64,000 nucleotides of DNA from Ameyamaea chiangmaiensis (GTDB lineage: Bacteria; Pseudomonadota; Alphaproteobacteria; Acetobacterales; Acetobacteraceae): NCBI RefSeq assembly GCF_025995235.1, contig NZ_BAPT01000006.1:62001-126000 (forward strand), read 5' to 3'. The notes beneath the pieces are model-generated. The model had not been told where the DNA came from. It saw only the letters and a program-made list of their open reading frames with translations, and ran no database searches. Positions 28,421 to 38,322 of this stretch are shown piece by piece. The first letter of the stretch is position 1; each line of letters opens with the position of its first letter. Made by a program: the position numbers and the translations under genes.

Positions 28421-31282
28421 GTGACCCACTGGAAAGTCGGACGCGGTCTGTTTTCAAAACGATCGATCGCCGACATCATCAATCAGGTACAGATTGGCGA
28501 CACCATCCACTTTTCGGAAGGTGAACATACTGTCGGCGAAATCAACCTGAAATCCGTCAATCTTGTCGGTGCCCATGCCGACCGCACGATCCTGCGCGGC
28601 ATCATCACACTGCGCGGAACCTGCCTGGTCGAAAAACTGGCAACGGACGGACGCATCACACCAATGGACGCCGGTACCGAAATTCTCATACGGTCCTGCA
28701 CTCTGTCTTCCAACGGTACCAACGCGCTCAATGCCAAAGACAGCGCGCATGTGCGCGTCATCCAGTGCGCGGTTTCAGGCGGCGGCAAGACGTTTCCAGC
28801 CCTTGTAGCCGCCAGCCGGTCAAAGCTCGACCTCGCGGAGTGCACGGTGAAAAACAGTCGGGGTGCGTCCGTCTGGGCGACCGGCAACTCCCGCATCGAT
28901 ATGCAGTCCTGCCATGTCGACGGGGCGACCACCAATGGCCTTGAAGTGGATGAGGGATCGTCCCTGTCGGCAGCGGATTCCACGTTCGCAGGTCACACGC
29001 GATCGGCCCTCTGGGTACACGGCGAAAGCCGCGTCGCCTTCAAAACATGCGTTTTTGAAGGCTGCTCTCCAAAAGAGAATTACAGCGCGGCGAGGGTGGA
29101 AAAACAGTCAACCGCAACCTTCCAGCAATGCACCTTTCGCAATAACGGCAAAAAGCACGTCAGCTGCTTCAGCGGATCAACCGCCGATATTGTTGATTGC
29201 ACACTGGCAGCTTCGGGCTCCTCCTCGATCTACAACTGCACGGGCTCGGTGAAGGTGCTACGGTCCACCATTACGGATTCGCACTCGAACGCCGTCTCCT
29301 CCGATGGCGGCATCGTTATGCTCGACGACTGCACAATCAGCGGCACTCTAGAAAAAAAGCCTTTGGTGTTCGCCGCGGACAAGGCACAGGTGGGCATCAG
29401 ACGGTCGCGTCTTGGGCCCAACGCCAGCCGTGCGATCGACGCCCAGCAAGGCAGTGTCATTACGATTGTCGACTCGACGGTGCAGGAGTGCGCGGCGCCC
29501 CCACTGTGGATGCTGCGCGCATCGCTGTCGGCCACGGCGACGACCATCACGATGCCGGGCCACGACGGCGATATCAACTCTCTCATCAAGGTCGAGGGGC
29601 AGTTGCCGGCCGCGCTGAGGGACTGCTCGGTAAACGGTGTCGCCGTGCCGGACGGCGAGGTGATGGACAATGTCACGACCCGCAAACTGGACCGCCTGAT
29701 CGGTCTGAGCACGGTCAAGGCGGAGGTTCGCCAACTTGCCGACTTCGCCAAGGTACGGCGGCAGCGCGAAAAAGCCGGCCTGGCAGCCAGCAAGACGTCC
29801 CTGCATCTAGTGTTTACCGGCAATCCGGGCACCGGAAAGACGACGGTCGCGCGCATCGTCGGCAGCATTTACGCTAATCTTGGCCTGCTGAAGAAGGGCC
29901 ATGTGGTCGAAGTGGACCGCGCGGCCCTGGTGGCCGAGTATATCGGCCAGACGGCGCCGAAAACGCTCGAAAAGATTGAGGAGGCACTCGACGGGGTATT
30001 GTTCATCGACGAGGCCTACACCCTTGCCTCCAAGAGTGAACGCGATTTCGGCCGCGAGGCGATTGATACGCTGCTCAAGGCGATGGAGGATAAACGCGAC
30101 CGGATCGCCGTCATCGTGGCGGGCTACACCGACCCGATGCGCCTCTTTCTTCAGTCGAACCCGGGCCTGGAGTCACGTTTTACACGCACCATCCATTTCG
30201 ACGACTACACCCCCGATGAACTGGCGCTGATCCTGGGCGCGAACTTCAAGGACGCCGACATGACGCTTCCGGCTGCTGCGGCAGCACAGGCCGAAAAAGT
30301 CATTGGCGATATCTGGCGTAATCGCGGCGCGCATTTTGGAAATGCCCGCGACATGCGTCGATTGTTCGAGCAGGTCGTGGAGCGGCAGGCCCAGCGTGTG
30401 GCGGCCCTGCCCAATGCCAGCCGCGAGACGCTGCAGACCATCGTGGCGGAGGACTTCCCCCCGCTCAACCAGGACAGCACGGGCGACGTCGAGACGCTGC
30501 TGGCCGAACTGGACGCCATGACCGGCCTGCGCGAGGTAAAGGCGGAGATGCGCAAGCTCGTCAATCTTGTGCGCCTGAATGCGCGACGCTTGCGCGACGG
30601 CCTCGATCCGCTGCCGGTCGGGCTGCATATGGTGTTTGTTGGCAATCCCGGCACCGGCAAGACCACGGTCGCGCGCCTTCTGGGCCGGATTCTCATGGGG
30701 CTGGGCCTGCTGCGCAAGGGCCATGTGATCGAAACCGATCGTGCCGGTCTGGTGGCTGGCTATATTGGCCAGACCGCCATCAAGACGCGCGAGTCCATCG
30801 AATCCGCGCTGGATGGCGTCCTGTTCATCGACGAGGCCTACACGCTGGATGGCAGCGCGCAGAACGATTTCGGGCAGGAGGCCATCGACACCCTGCTGAA
30901 GTCCATGGAGGACAACCGCGATCGCCTGGCCGTCATCGTTGCCGGCTACACCGGCCCGATGCGGACGTTCATCGACACGAACCCGGGTCTGAAGTCGCGC
31001 TTCACCCGACAGGTGACGTTCGAAGACTACACGGCTGACGAAATGGTCGACATCTTCCGCACGATGTGTGGCCGCCAGAAACTCGAGGTCGATGACGGGG
31101 CACTGTCGGGTCTGGCGGTACTGTTCGCGCGCATGCATGCCGACCGTGACGGGCAATTCGGTAATGCCCGCGATGTCCGCACGGTGTTTGAACGGACGAT
31201 CGAACGTCAGGCCGAACGCTTGGTCGAAGACCTCGAGGCCTCCACCCGCCTGATCGTCGCCGCTGACATTCCGAGCATCTGA
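28421..31282 (+). CDS. Right-handed beta-helix domain fused to two CbbX/SpoVK-like AAA+ ATPase domains
   Basis: 953 residues from GTG 28421 with AGGAGAG at ideal spacing; no signal peptide, so probably cytosolic. Residues ~1-420 are short repeats with polar and small residues spaced as in right-handed parallel beta-helices (pectate-lyase-like), with repeated SxV/CxVxxxxSxA patterns. Two AAA+ modules follow. The first has Walker A GNPGTGKTTVAR (about 467) and Walker B GVLFIDEAYTL (about 526); the second has the same motifs near 740 and 800. Both carry the CbbX/SpoVK-type sequence LVAxYIGQTAxKT and an arginine-finger region PGLxSRFTR. CbbX-type ATPases remodel partner proteins; the beta-helix may be the target-recognition part. 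The pathway is unknown. Confidence 0.85.
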   Translation: MTHWKVGRGLFSKRSIADIINQVQIGDTIHFSEGEHTVGEINLKSVNLVGAHADRTILRGIITLRGTCLVEKLATDGRITPMDAGTEILIRSCTLSSNGTNALNAKDSAHVRVIQCAVSGGGKTFPALVAASRSKLDLAECTVKNSRGASVWATGNSRIDMQSCHVDGATTNGLEVDEGSSLSAADSTFAGHTRSALWVHGESRVAFKTCVFEGCSPKENYSAARVEKQSTATFQQCTFRNNGKKHVSCFSGSTADIVDCTLAASGSSSIYNCTGSVKVLRSTITDSHSNAVSSDGGIVMLDDCTISGTLEKKPLVFAADKAQVGIRRSRLGPNASRAIDAQQGSVITIVDSTVQECAAPPLWMLRASLSATATTITMPGHDGDINSLIKVEGQLPAALRDCSVNGVAVPDGEVMDNVTTRKLDRLIGLSTVKAEVRQLADFAKVRRQREKAGLAASKTSLHLVFTGNPGTGKTTVARIVGSIYANLGLLKKGHVVEVDRAALVAEYIGQTAPKTLEKIEEALDGVLFIDEAYTLASKSERDFGREAIDTLLKAMEDKRDRIAVIVAGYTDPMRLFLQSNPGLESRFTRTIHFDDYTPDELALILGANFKDADMTLPAAAAAQAEKVIGDIWRNRGAHFGNARDMRRLFEQVVERQAQRVAALPNASRETLQTIVAEDFPPLNQDSTGDVETLLAELDAMTGLREVKAEMRKLVNLVRLNARRLRDGLDPLPVGLHMVFVGNPGTGKTTVARLLGRILMGLGLLRKGHVIETDRAGLVAGYIGQTAIKTRESIESALDGVLFIDEAYTLDGSAQNDFGQEAIDTLLKSMEDNRDRLAVIVAGYTGPMRTFIDTNPGLKSRFTRQVTFEDYTADEMVDIFRTMCGRQKLEVDDGALSGLAVLFARMHADRDGQFGNARDVRTVFERTIERQAERLVEDLEASTRLIVAADIPSI

Positions 31283-31298
31283 CGGGATCTCGCGGCGA

Positions 31299-33545
31299 TC
31301 AGACGTCCGACCCGCCCGAGACCTGCCGTAACTCGACGACGTTTTCGTCCCGTGGAAGGGCGACCGAGGACGCGGCCGGGCCCGCCGTCAGCAGGCCTGC
31401 GATCCGTCGGGCCAACTGTTCGCGCGTGAAAGGCTTGCCGATCAGGTTCACCCCGTCGTCCAGCCGGCCGTGATGGACGATCGAGTTTTCGGTGTAACCG
31501 GACATGAACAGGATCGGCACCTCCGGCCGCATGGCCGACAGTCGCTCGGCCAGGTCGCGACCGCGTATGTCGCCCGGCAGCACGACGTCGGTCAGCAGAA
31601 GGTCGATCGCGCCGACCTGCGTGCCCAGGATACGCATACCCTCGGCCCCATCGGCAGCTTCCAGCACGCGATAGCCGAAATCACGCAGGATCTCGACCGT
31701 GATCTGGCGTACGTCGGCCTCGTCCTCGACCACCAGGATCGTGGCGGCGATGCGCGGCAGTTCGACCGGCGCCACGGGCGCGGCGACCTGCACGGCGGCG
31801 GTCGCGCGCGGCAGATAGAGGCGCACGGTCGTGCCTTCGCCCACCTCGGAATAGATCTTCACGTGGCCGCCGGACTGCTTGACGAACCCGAACACCATCG
31901 CCAGGCCAAGACCCGTTCCCTTGCCTTCGGGCTTGGTGGTGAAAAACGGCTCGAACACGCGCGCCTGGACCTCGGGCGACATGCCATGGCCGGTGTCGGA
32001 CACCGCCACCATGGCGTAGTCGCCCGGTGCCACCTCGGCATGACGGGTGGCGTAGTCATCGTCGAGCACGACGTTGGCCGTCTCGATCGTCAGATGGCCA
32101 CCATTAGGCATCGCGTCGCGGGCGTTGAGCGCCAGATTGAGCACGGCGTTCTCCAGCTGGGCGGCATCGGCCATCGCCAGCCAGAGGCCCGCGCGCTCCA
32201 CATAGCGCACGTCGATGTGTTCACCCAGTGTCCGGCTGAGCAGGGGCACGAGGTTGGGCAGATCGTGCGACAGGTCGATCGGCAGCGGCGACAACGGCTG
32301 TTTGCGGGCGAAGGCGAGCAGTTGCTGGGTAAGGGTCGCGCCCCGTTGCGCCGCCCACGTCGCCCGGCCGAGCTTTTCCTGCAGGCGGGGCTGGTCGTCC
32401 AGGCGGGACTGCACCAGCGCGAGATTGCCGAGGATGACCGTCAGGAGGTTGTTGAAATCATGCGCGATGCCGCCGGTCAGCTGCCCGATGGCCTGCATCT
32501 TTTGCGATTCACGCAACACGCTTTCGGCCTGCGCGCGCTTGGTCATATCCGTGACCGTCAGAACGAAACCGCCACCGGGCACAGCCGATCGGCGAAACTC
32601 GAGCGTCGGCCCGTTGAGGCGCGTGCGCTCGAAACCGACCGTCGCACCATGAAGGGACCGGCCGATGCGGATCTGCTCCTCGGTTTCGAGGAACGTTCCG
32701 CCCTCGGCCTCTGCCAGATAGTCAGCCAGCGCGACATAGGTCATGCCCTCGCGCAGTAACGCTTTCGGCAGTCCCAGTACCTCCTGGAAACGCGCGTTCC
32801 AGTTGACCAGCGTGGCCTCTGCCGAGAACACGGCGACCCCTTGCGTCAGATTATCCAGCGTGGAGCGCAACTGCTGAGCGAGCGCCTTTTGCAGTGCCCC
32901 GCGCTGTATGGAATCGGCCCAGGCGCGGGTCAGCGTGCGTGCCGCCCAGAGCAGCGCCAGTGCCGATACGACCGTCACAGCCAGCATGAGCCAACGCATG
33001 CGCGATGCCCGGCGATCGGCCGTGATCTGGCGGTTTTCGAGGATCTGGCTCTCGTGGCGGCGCAAGACGCGGATAGAATCATCGATCTGGATCATCAACC
33101 GCTGACCAAGATCGCTGTTGACGAGGTCGAGGGCCTTGTCCGACCCGGCGACCTTGCGGATGGCGATCGTCTCGGCCAGTTCGGCGAGCTTGCGCTGGAT
33201 GGTCGCTTCGAGAGAAACGATGGTCAGCATGGCCACCGCGTCGTCGGCCGTCAACCGCTGCAACTGACCGGTCAGCCGCGTCACGTGCGCCAGAGCCTGA
33301 TCGTACGGTTTGATGTAGTCGGGACGGCCGGTGAGCAGAAAGCCGCGTTGCCCGCGTTCGGCGTCGCGCATGGTGATGCCGATGTCCTGAAGGGTAAGAA
33401 GGACATCGTTGGTGTGCTGCGTCCAGAGGCGCGTGTCGCGCGCGGCGGAAATCTCGATCCAGATCGCGCCGGAAATCAGGCCCAGAAGGGCCATCAGCAC
33501 ACCCATTACAAGAAGATTGGCGCGTGCCACCATATGTCGGGTCAT
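31299..33545 (-). CDS. Hybrid sensor histidine kinase (CHASE3-PAS-HisKA-HATPase-REC)
   Basis: 748 residues from ATG 33545. A membrane helix (residues ~8-27) and a second one near 205-220 bracket a periplasmic CHASE3 domain (RDAERGQRGFLLTGRPDYI). Next come a PAS domain (LRSTLDNLTQGVAVFSAEATLVNWN), a HisKA domain with the phospho-acceptor His in GGIAHDFNNLLTVILGNL, and an ATPase domain with ENAVLNLALNARDAMPNGG (N box), DTGHGMS (G1) and GKGTGLGLAMV (G2). The C-terminal receiver has VVEDEADVRQ and the phospho-Asp in LLLTDVVLP. Convergent with the beta-helix/AAA+ gene, 16 bases apart. The signal is unknown. Confidence 0.9.
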   Translation of the reverse strand: MTRHMVARANLLVMGVLMALLGLISGAIWIEISAARDTRLWTQHTNDVLLTLQDIGITMRDAERGQRGFLLTGRPDYIKPYDQALAHVTRLTGQLQRLTADDAVAMLTIVSLEATIQRKLAELAETIAIRKVAGSDKALDLVNSDLGQRLMIQIDDSIRVLRRHESQILENRQITADRRASRMRWLMLAVTVVSALALLWAARTLTRAWADSIQRGALQKALAQQLRSTLDNLTQGVAVFSAEATLVNWNARFQEVLGLPKALLREGMTYVALADYLAEAEGGTFLETEEQIRIGRSLHGATVGFERTRLNGPTLEFRRSAVPGGGFVLTVTDMTKRAQAESVLRESQKMQAIGQLTGGIAHDFNNLLTVILGNLALVQSRLDDQPRLQEKLGRATWAAQRGATLTQQLLAFARKQPLSPLPIDLSHDLPNLVPLLSRTLGEHIDVRYVERAGLWLAMADAAQLENAVLNLALNARDAMPNGGHLTIETANVVLDDDYATRHAEVAPGDYAMVAVSDTGHGMSPEVQARVFEPFFTTKPEGKGTGLGLAMVFGFVKQSGGHVKIYSEVGEGTTVRLYLPRATAAVQVAAPVAPVELPRIAATILVVEDEADVRQITVEILRDFGYRVLEAADGAEGMRILGTQVGAIDLLLTDVVLPGDIRGRDLAERLSAMRPEVPILFMSGYTENSIVHHGRLDDGVNLIGKPFTREQLARRIAGLLTAGPAASSVALPRDENVVELRQVSGGSDV

Positions 33546-33752
33546 GGGCTCTCGATCAGAAGACAGGCAGCTGGATGAACAGGTCGCAATCCCGGACCCG
33601 GCATCGGGCAAGACTGCATAACTGCTCTGGCATGCCGCTGGTTTCGTGTCGACTGCACGTGGGGCGCCGTGCAAAGGCCGCGCTCGACAAGCGGGGGCGC
33701 CCGTTGCATAGACACCCCCCGCCGCCGGTGTCGGCGCGACATGGAGACTGCG

Positions 33753-34124
33753 ATGCAGGACAGGGTTATCCTCGTTGTCGACGATGAATGGACCATCCGG
33801 ATGCTGGTGGGCGACGTGGTCGAGGATTTCGGCTATCGTCTGCTGGAAGCCGGCACCGGACCACAGGCCCTGGCCCTGTTGCGCGACAGTGGGCCCATCG
33901 ACCTGCTGATCACTGATCTGCGCCTGCCCGGCGGTGTCAGCGGGCTCGACATCGCGGGCGAGGCCCGGACACGCCAGCCCGGCCTGCGCGTATTGTTCAT
34001 GACCGGATATGCGGATGCCGGGCTGATGACCATGGCGGCAACCGACCCGTCCGTCCGCGTGGTCTTGAAACCCTTTGATATCCGTGAACTTCAGCAGACG
34101 ATCGAGACGTTCCTGGTCGCCTGA
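33753..34124 (+). CDS. Single-domain response regulator (CheY-like)
   Basis: 123 residues from ATG 33753 with GGAG upstream; an in-frame ATG at 33741 is possible. It is a bare receiver domain: VILVVDDEWTIRML (acid pair), phospho-Asp in LLITDLRLPGG, Thr in LFMTGYAD and Lys in VVLKPFD. No output domain. Divergent from the hybrid kinase and closely like its receiver, so it is likely the kinase's partner or phosphate sink (inference). Confidence 0.88.
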   Translation: MQDRVILVVDDEWTIRMLVGDVVEDFGYRLLEAGTGPQALALLRDSGPIDLLITDLRLPGGVSGLDIAGEARTRQPGLRVLFMTGYADAGLMTMAATDPSVRVVLKPFDIRELQQTIETFLVA

Positions 34125-34150
34125 CCGCTCGACCGATGCCCCGAGCCCCG

Positions 34151-35122
34151 TCAGCCGCCCCGGCGCACCACCCTGGGCGACAGGCGTATGCCGTGTGGCA
34201 GGTGCAGAGTCGACGCGCACAACCGGTCGAAAGCAGAGATCTCCTGCAACAACCAGTTGCGGAACGCGATGAAGCCCGGCCGGCGCCAGTGTGTCACCGG
34301 CGCGACCAGGAAATACGCACCCATCGTGATCTCTTCGTATTTGATGTCAGGCGCGAAGATCGGCACCAGATGGCCCTTCACGAGATCGTCATACGTGAGA
34401 TAGACGTTCGCCAGCGCCACACCCTGCCCGTGCCGCGCGGCGGCCAGCGTCAGGCTCGCATGGCCAAGACTGCCGGACGACTGGAAGGACGGCGTCGGCA
34501 CCTGGTGCTGGACGAAGAAATTCCGCCATTCATGATTGTCCTCGGCCGTCAGCAGGCCCTCGGTCATCAGGTCGGCGGCACAGCGTATGCGCCCGGTCAC
34601 CTCGGCCGCCACGGCGGGGCTGGCCACCGGAAACATCGGCGGCCGCGCGATCTCGAGAATCGTCAGGTCGTCCGGCAGGAGGCCAAGCCCTTCCTGACGG
34701 ACGTAACGGATGTCGGCGGTGATGGCATCATGATCGAAATCCGGCAGTCGGTCGAGCGGCCGCAGGACCAGTTCCTGTCCGGGATACCGCGCGCGAAACG
34801 CGCTCAGCCGCCCGGCCAGCCACGCCTGCGCCATACCGGAGACGCAGGTCACGCGCGTCGGTCCCTCGTCCTTGGGCATGAACTGGACACTGGCGCGTGA
34901 CAGCGCGCGCAGGGCGACCGTGATGTCCTGATGATAGGCCCGGCCGCTGGCGGTCAGGGTGCCCGTCGCCCGATCGATCAGGCCGGTGCCGACCCAGTCC
35001 TCCAGGGCACGCAGATGCCGCGAGACGATCGTATGGCTGACGCCCAGAACCTCCGCCGCGCGGCGCACGCCCCCGGCGCGACCATACGCCTCGAACGCCC
35101 GCAGGGCGCCGAACGGCGGCAT
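34151..35122 (-). CDS. LysR-family regulator (GcvA-like)
   Basis: About 323 residues from ATG 35122, chosen because MPPFGALRAFEAYGRAGGVRRAAEVLGVSHTIVSRHLRALEDWVG then starts like GcvA-type LysR proteins. In-frame ATGs at 35233 and 35257 would add a low-complexity tail, and 35257 lies within an operator-like palindrome. The C-terminal half is the effector-binding domain with AAARHGQGVALANVYL. It is divergent from the amidase and probably controls the amidase-symporter-aldolase block (inference from orientation). Confidence 0.82.
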   Translation of the reverse strand: MPPFGALRAFEAYGRAGGVRRAAEVLGVSHTIVSRHLRALEDWVGTGLIDRATGTLTASGRAYHQDITVALRALSRASVQFMPKDEGPTRVTCVSGMAQAWLAGRLSAFRARYPGQELVLRPLDRLPDFDHDAITADIRYVRQEGLGLLPDDLTILEIARPPMFPVASPAVAAEVTGRIRCAADLMTEGLLTAEDNHEWRNFFVQHQVPTPSFQSSGSLGHASLTLAAARHGQGVALANVYLTYDDLVKGHLVPIFAPDIKYEEITMGAYFLVAPVTHWRRPGFIAFRNWLLQEISAFDRLCASTLHLPHGIRLSPRVVRRGG

Positions 35123-35245
35123 CGGCAGCCTGCCGCTGGGCAGGCCGGCGTCCTGGTCGTCCACGGCGTCGGTCGGACGCGACGGTCCCGGTCGGGCGGA
35201 CGCACTCGGCCCGCGATCTTGTTCCCACGTCATATCGGCAACATA

Positions 35246-35265
35246 ATGTTTCCACATAGGAACAT
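35246..35265. promoter_or_regulatory. Palindromic operator candidate between LysR and amidase genes
   Basis: ATGTTTCC-ACATA-GGAACAT forms a near-perfect inverted repeat in the divergent LysR/amidase intergenic region. Similar TTTCC...GGAA sites occur at 22991-23010 and 40541-40558. Its position suits a LysR autoregulatory/activation site, but the T-N11-A rule is not decisive. Confidence 0.5.
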
Positions 35266-35368
35266 AAAGTCGCTTCTGGGGTCTTGCCCCAATCCTTTAG
35301 GCTTTTCTCAGCGCCTCAGGCCTGATCGGGGCCCAACGCGGATCACGATGGGAAGGACGAACGCAGCG

Positions 35369-36787
35369 ATGACCTCTGTGTGTGAACTCGACGCGGGCCG
35401 GATGCTCGACCTCTATGCCAAGGGGGAGCTGTCGCCCGTCGAGGTGATGCACGACGTTCTGGCCCGCGCGGACGCCGTCGGCCCGGTGCTCAATCCGTTC
35501 TGCGAAATCCACCACGACGACGCGCTCGCGGCCGCGCGGGCGGCCGAAGCGGCATGGAAGGCCGGCACGGCACGCCCGCTCGAAGGTGTGCCCGTCTCGA
35601 TCAAGGACACGACGGCAGTGAAGGGCTTCGTGTTCGCACGCGGCGCGAAGTGGGCGGCCGACGCCCCCCCGGCGGATGCGGACTCGCCGCTGGTCGAACG
35701 TCTGCGCGACGCGGGCGCGGTCGTGTGGGCCAACACGACGACCTGCGAAGGCGGCTGGAAAGCCACCACCGACAGCCCGCGCACCGGCATCACCCGCAAT
35801 GCCCATGACCCCGCCATCACCCCGGGCGGCAGCAGCGGCGGCGCGGGGGCCTCGATCGCGGCGGGCTGCGGCCCGCTGGGCATCGGCAGCGACGGCGGTG
35901 GCTCGATCCGGATTCCGTCGAGCTTTTCGGGCATCTTCGGCCTGAAGCCCAGTTTCGGCCGCGTGGCGCAGGGCGCCTATGGCGCGCAGTATTCGGACTT
36001 TTCGCATCACGGTCCGATGGTGCGCCATGTGGCCGATGCCGTACGCATGATGCACGCCATGGAAGGCCGCGACGCGCGCGATCCGTTCACCTTCGAACCC
36101 GCCCACCCGATCGCCGCAACCATCGATCCGCTGCCGCTCAAGGGTCTCAAACTCGGCATCACCGAGGATTTCGGCTTTCTCGAGATCGACCCCGAGGTCC
36201 GGGCCGCATTCAAGGCCGCCGTCGCCGCGATCGCGGCCGAAGGCGCCGAGATCGTGGACATGCCCGGCTACGAGGACTGGCGTCCCACCTACCGCGCCAT
36301 GTGGCAGGCCGGGGCGGCCAACCAGCTCGCCAATGTGCCGGTCGGCAAGCGCGACCTGATGGACCAGGAATTCCGCGGCTGGGGCGAGGTCGGGTCAAAA
36401 CTGCCGCTGGCCGAATACCTGAAGGCGCGTGACAAGCGCATCGCCTACCGCCAGATCGCGGCGCGCCAGCACGCCACGGTGGATTTCGTCCTGTCGCCCA
36501 CCGTGGCGATCCTGCCGTTCGGAGCCGGCCTCACGGTGCCTGATGCCCGTTACCCGGACTGGCTGACATGGGGCGCGATCGCCTTCCTGCACAACATGAC
36601 CGGCCAGCCGGCGGCCTCTCTCCCGGTCGGCTTTTCGGCGGGTGGCTTGCCGATCGGCATGCAGATCGCAGGGCGCGCCTATGACGACCTTGGCGTGCTG
36701 CGCCTGTCGCTGACGCTGGAATCGCTGCTGACGGCCGGCCGCTACGACGTGGGTGCGGTGGTGCGCCGCGCGCTCGGTTCGGCCTGA
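35369..36787 (+). CDS. Amidase (amidase-signature family)
   Basis: 472 residues from ATG 35369, behind a GGAAGGA purine run. The Ser-cisSer-Lys triad is visible: Lys in VPVSIKDTTAVKGF, the cis-Ser and nucleophile region in PGGSSGGAGASIAAGCGPLGIGSDGGGSIRIPSSFSG. The C-terminal DFVLSPTVAILPF and NMTGQPAASLPVGFSAGGLPIGMQ are typical of the family. It hydrolyses a carboxamide to acid plus ammonia; which one is unknown. It leads a plus-strand run with an SSS symporter, suggesting uptake and breakdown of an amide or its product. Confidence 0.9.
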   Translation: MTSVCELDAGRMLDLYAKGELSPVEVMHDVLARADAVGPVLNPFCEIHHDDALAAARAAEAAWKAGTARPLEGVPVSIKDTTAVKGFVFARGAKWAADAPPADADSPLVERLRDAGAVVWANTTTCEGGWKATTDSPRTGITRNAHDPAITPGGSSGGAGASIAAGCGPLGIGSDGGGSIRIPSSFSGIFGLKPSFGRVAQGAYGAQYSDFSHHGPMVRHVADAVRMMHAMEGRDARDPFTFEPAHPIAATIDPLPLKGLKLGITEDFGFLEIDPEVRAAFKAAVAAIAAEGAEIVDMPGYEDWRPTYRAMWQAGAANQLANVPVGKRDLMDQEFRGWGEVGSKLPLAEYLKARDKRIAYRQIAARQHATVDFVLSPTVAILPFGAGLTVPDARYPDWLTWGAIAFLHNMTGQPAASLPVGFSAGGLPIGMQIAGRAYDDLGVLRLSLTLESLLTAGRYDVGAVVRRALGSA

Positions 36788-36807
36788 CCGGTGCGGGGAA
36801 ACGCCGC

Positions 36808-38322
36808 ATGATCGTCACGTTCGGACTTCTATTCGTCTTCTGCGCGGCGCTGGTCGTCGTGCTGCAACGCCACATGGTCCATGACCGCTCGTTCTCGGAC
36901 TATGCGGTGGGGGGACGGTCGTTCGGCACCTGGTTCCAGGCCATGTCGTTCCTCAACACCTGGTGGCCCGGCGGCATCATGCTGTCGCTGACCGGCATGG
37001 CGGTGAAAAAGGGCGTGATCGCGTTCTACATGCCGATCTATTCCCTGCTGACGGTCATGCTGATGTATGCCATGGCGCGGCGGGTCTGGATCTGGGGACG
37101 CGACCACGACCTGCGCACGCAGGCCGACATGCTTGGCCTGCGCTACAATTCGCGCGCGTTGGGCGTGGCGACGTCGATCGTGGGCCTGCTGTCGCTGGGC
37201 CCGTTTCTCGTGCTGGGTTTCAAAAGCCTTGGCGCGCTGTTCTACGAGTTCTCGTTCGGTCGCCTGCCGATGGGACTGTCGGTGCTTCTGGGTGTCGCGC
37301 TGATTCTTCTGCGCCAGATCTGGACCATTCGCATGGGCATGCGTGGCCTGGTCATTTCCGATCTGTATCAGGGGATTCTGGCCTATGGCGGGGGCACTCT
37401 TCTGGCACTGGGCTTCATCGCCTGGCTGATGGTGGCCCACGGCGCGCGGCTCGCCTCCCTCGATCCGGCGCTGCTGGCATTGCCGGACGCGCATGCCGCG
37501 CAGGGGCCGCTCTATCTGTTTTCGCTCATCGCGACGGGCGTTCTGGGCGGCTGGTGCATTCCGTCGATCTTCGTGCGACTCTATACGGCGGATTCGGTGC
37601 GCAGCATGCTCAAGGCCGGCGTGTTCAGCATGCCGCTGTCGCTGGTGTTTTCCGTCGCACTGGTGCTGGCCGGCCTTCTGGCCTCCGAGGTGCCGGCCCT
37701 GCGTGCACAGGCCGACGGCGTGTGGTTCGCCCTGGGACGGGAGGCGGGCGGCAGCGTCGGGCTGGGGTTGGCCGGGATCATCATTCTGGCGGCGACGATG
37801 GGGGGGGCCGATGCCTCGGTCCAGTCCTTCGGCACACAGATCGCCAACGATATCGTCGGCGCCTTCGTCACGCTGTCCTATCGGGCGTCGATCGTAACCG
37901 CCAAAGGCGGGATGGTGGCGGTCATGGCTGTCGCGGGCTGGCTGTCGACACTGGCGATCCCCAATCTGGTGACCATCGCCATTCTTGGGTATCAGGGCAT
38001 TATCCAGCTGGCGGTCGTGCAGTATGGCGGGCTGTTCTGGCGGCGTGGCAATGCGACCGGGGCGCTGGTGGGGCTGTGCGCGGGTTTTGCGACCGCCGCC
38101 GCGATCGAACTCGACCATCATGGCGACACGGGCTGGTCGTTCGGCCTGACGTCGGGGCTGATCGGCCTGGGCGTCAATCTTGCCCTCTATATCCTCTGCG
38201 CGTTCATGTTCGCCCACACACCGGCGGAACAGCAGCGTCTCGCCACCCTGTTCGACGGCGTGCCCGAGCAAGCCGTACCCGATGCACAGGCCCTGCGCCT
38301 GCGGCCGGAGCCGGTGGCATGA
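36808..38322 (+). CDS. Sodium:solute symporter (SSS family)
   Basis: 504 residues with about thirteen hydrophobic helices. The opening VLQRHMVHDRSFSDYAVGGRSFGTWFQAMSFLNTWWPGG is the family's TM1-TM2 region, with further SSS landmarks ADMLGLRYNSRALGV and ATMGGADASVQSFGTQIANDIVG (sodium-site region). It imports an organic solute with Na+ across the inner membrane; substrate not readable. It ends in an ATGA overlap with a small membrane protein gene. Confidence 0.9.
   Translation: MIVTFGLLFVFCAALVVVLQRHMVHDRSFSDYAVGGRSFGTWFQAMSFLNTWWPGGIMLSLTGMAVKKGVIAFYMPIYSLLTVMLMYAMARRVWIWGRDHDLRTQADMLGLRYNSRALGVATSIVGLLSLGPFLVLGFKSLGALFYEFSFGRLPMGLSVLLGVALILLRQIWTIRMGMRGLVISDLYQGILAYGGGTLLALGFIAWLMVAHGARLASLDPALLALPDAHAAQGPLYLFSLIATGVLGGWCIPSIFVRLYTADSVRSMLKAGVFSMPLSLVFSVALVLAGLLASEVPALRAQADGVWFALGREAGGSVGLGLAGIIILAATMGGADASVQSFGTQIANDIVGAFVTLSYRASIVTAKGGMVAVMAVAGWLSTLAIPNLVTIAILGYQGIIQLAVVQYGGLFWRRGNATGALVGLCAGFATAAAIELDHHGDTGWSFGLTSGLIGLGVNLALYILCAFMFAHTPAEQQRLATLFDGVPEQAVPDAQALRLRPEPVA

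Noticed and set aside
28021..28482. Minus-strand open frame of 153 codons at the junction
   Set aside because: Only its end resembles a receiver domain; lacking start and core it is a relic, not a gene.
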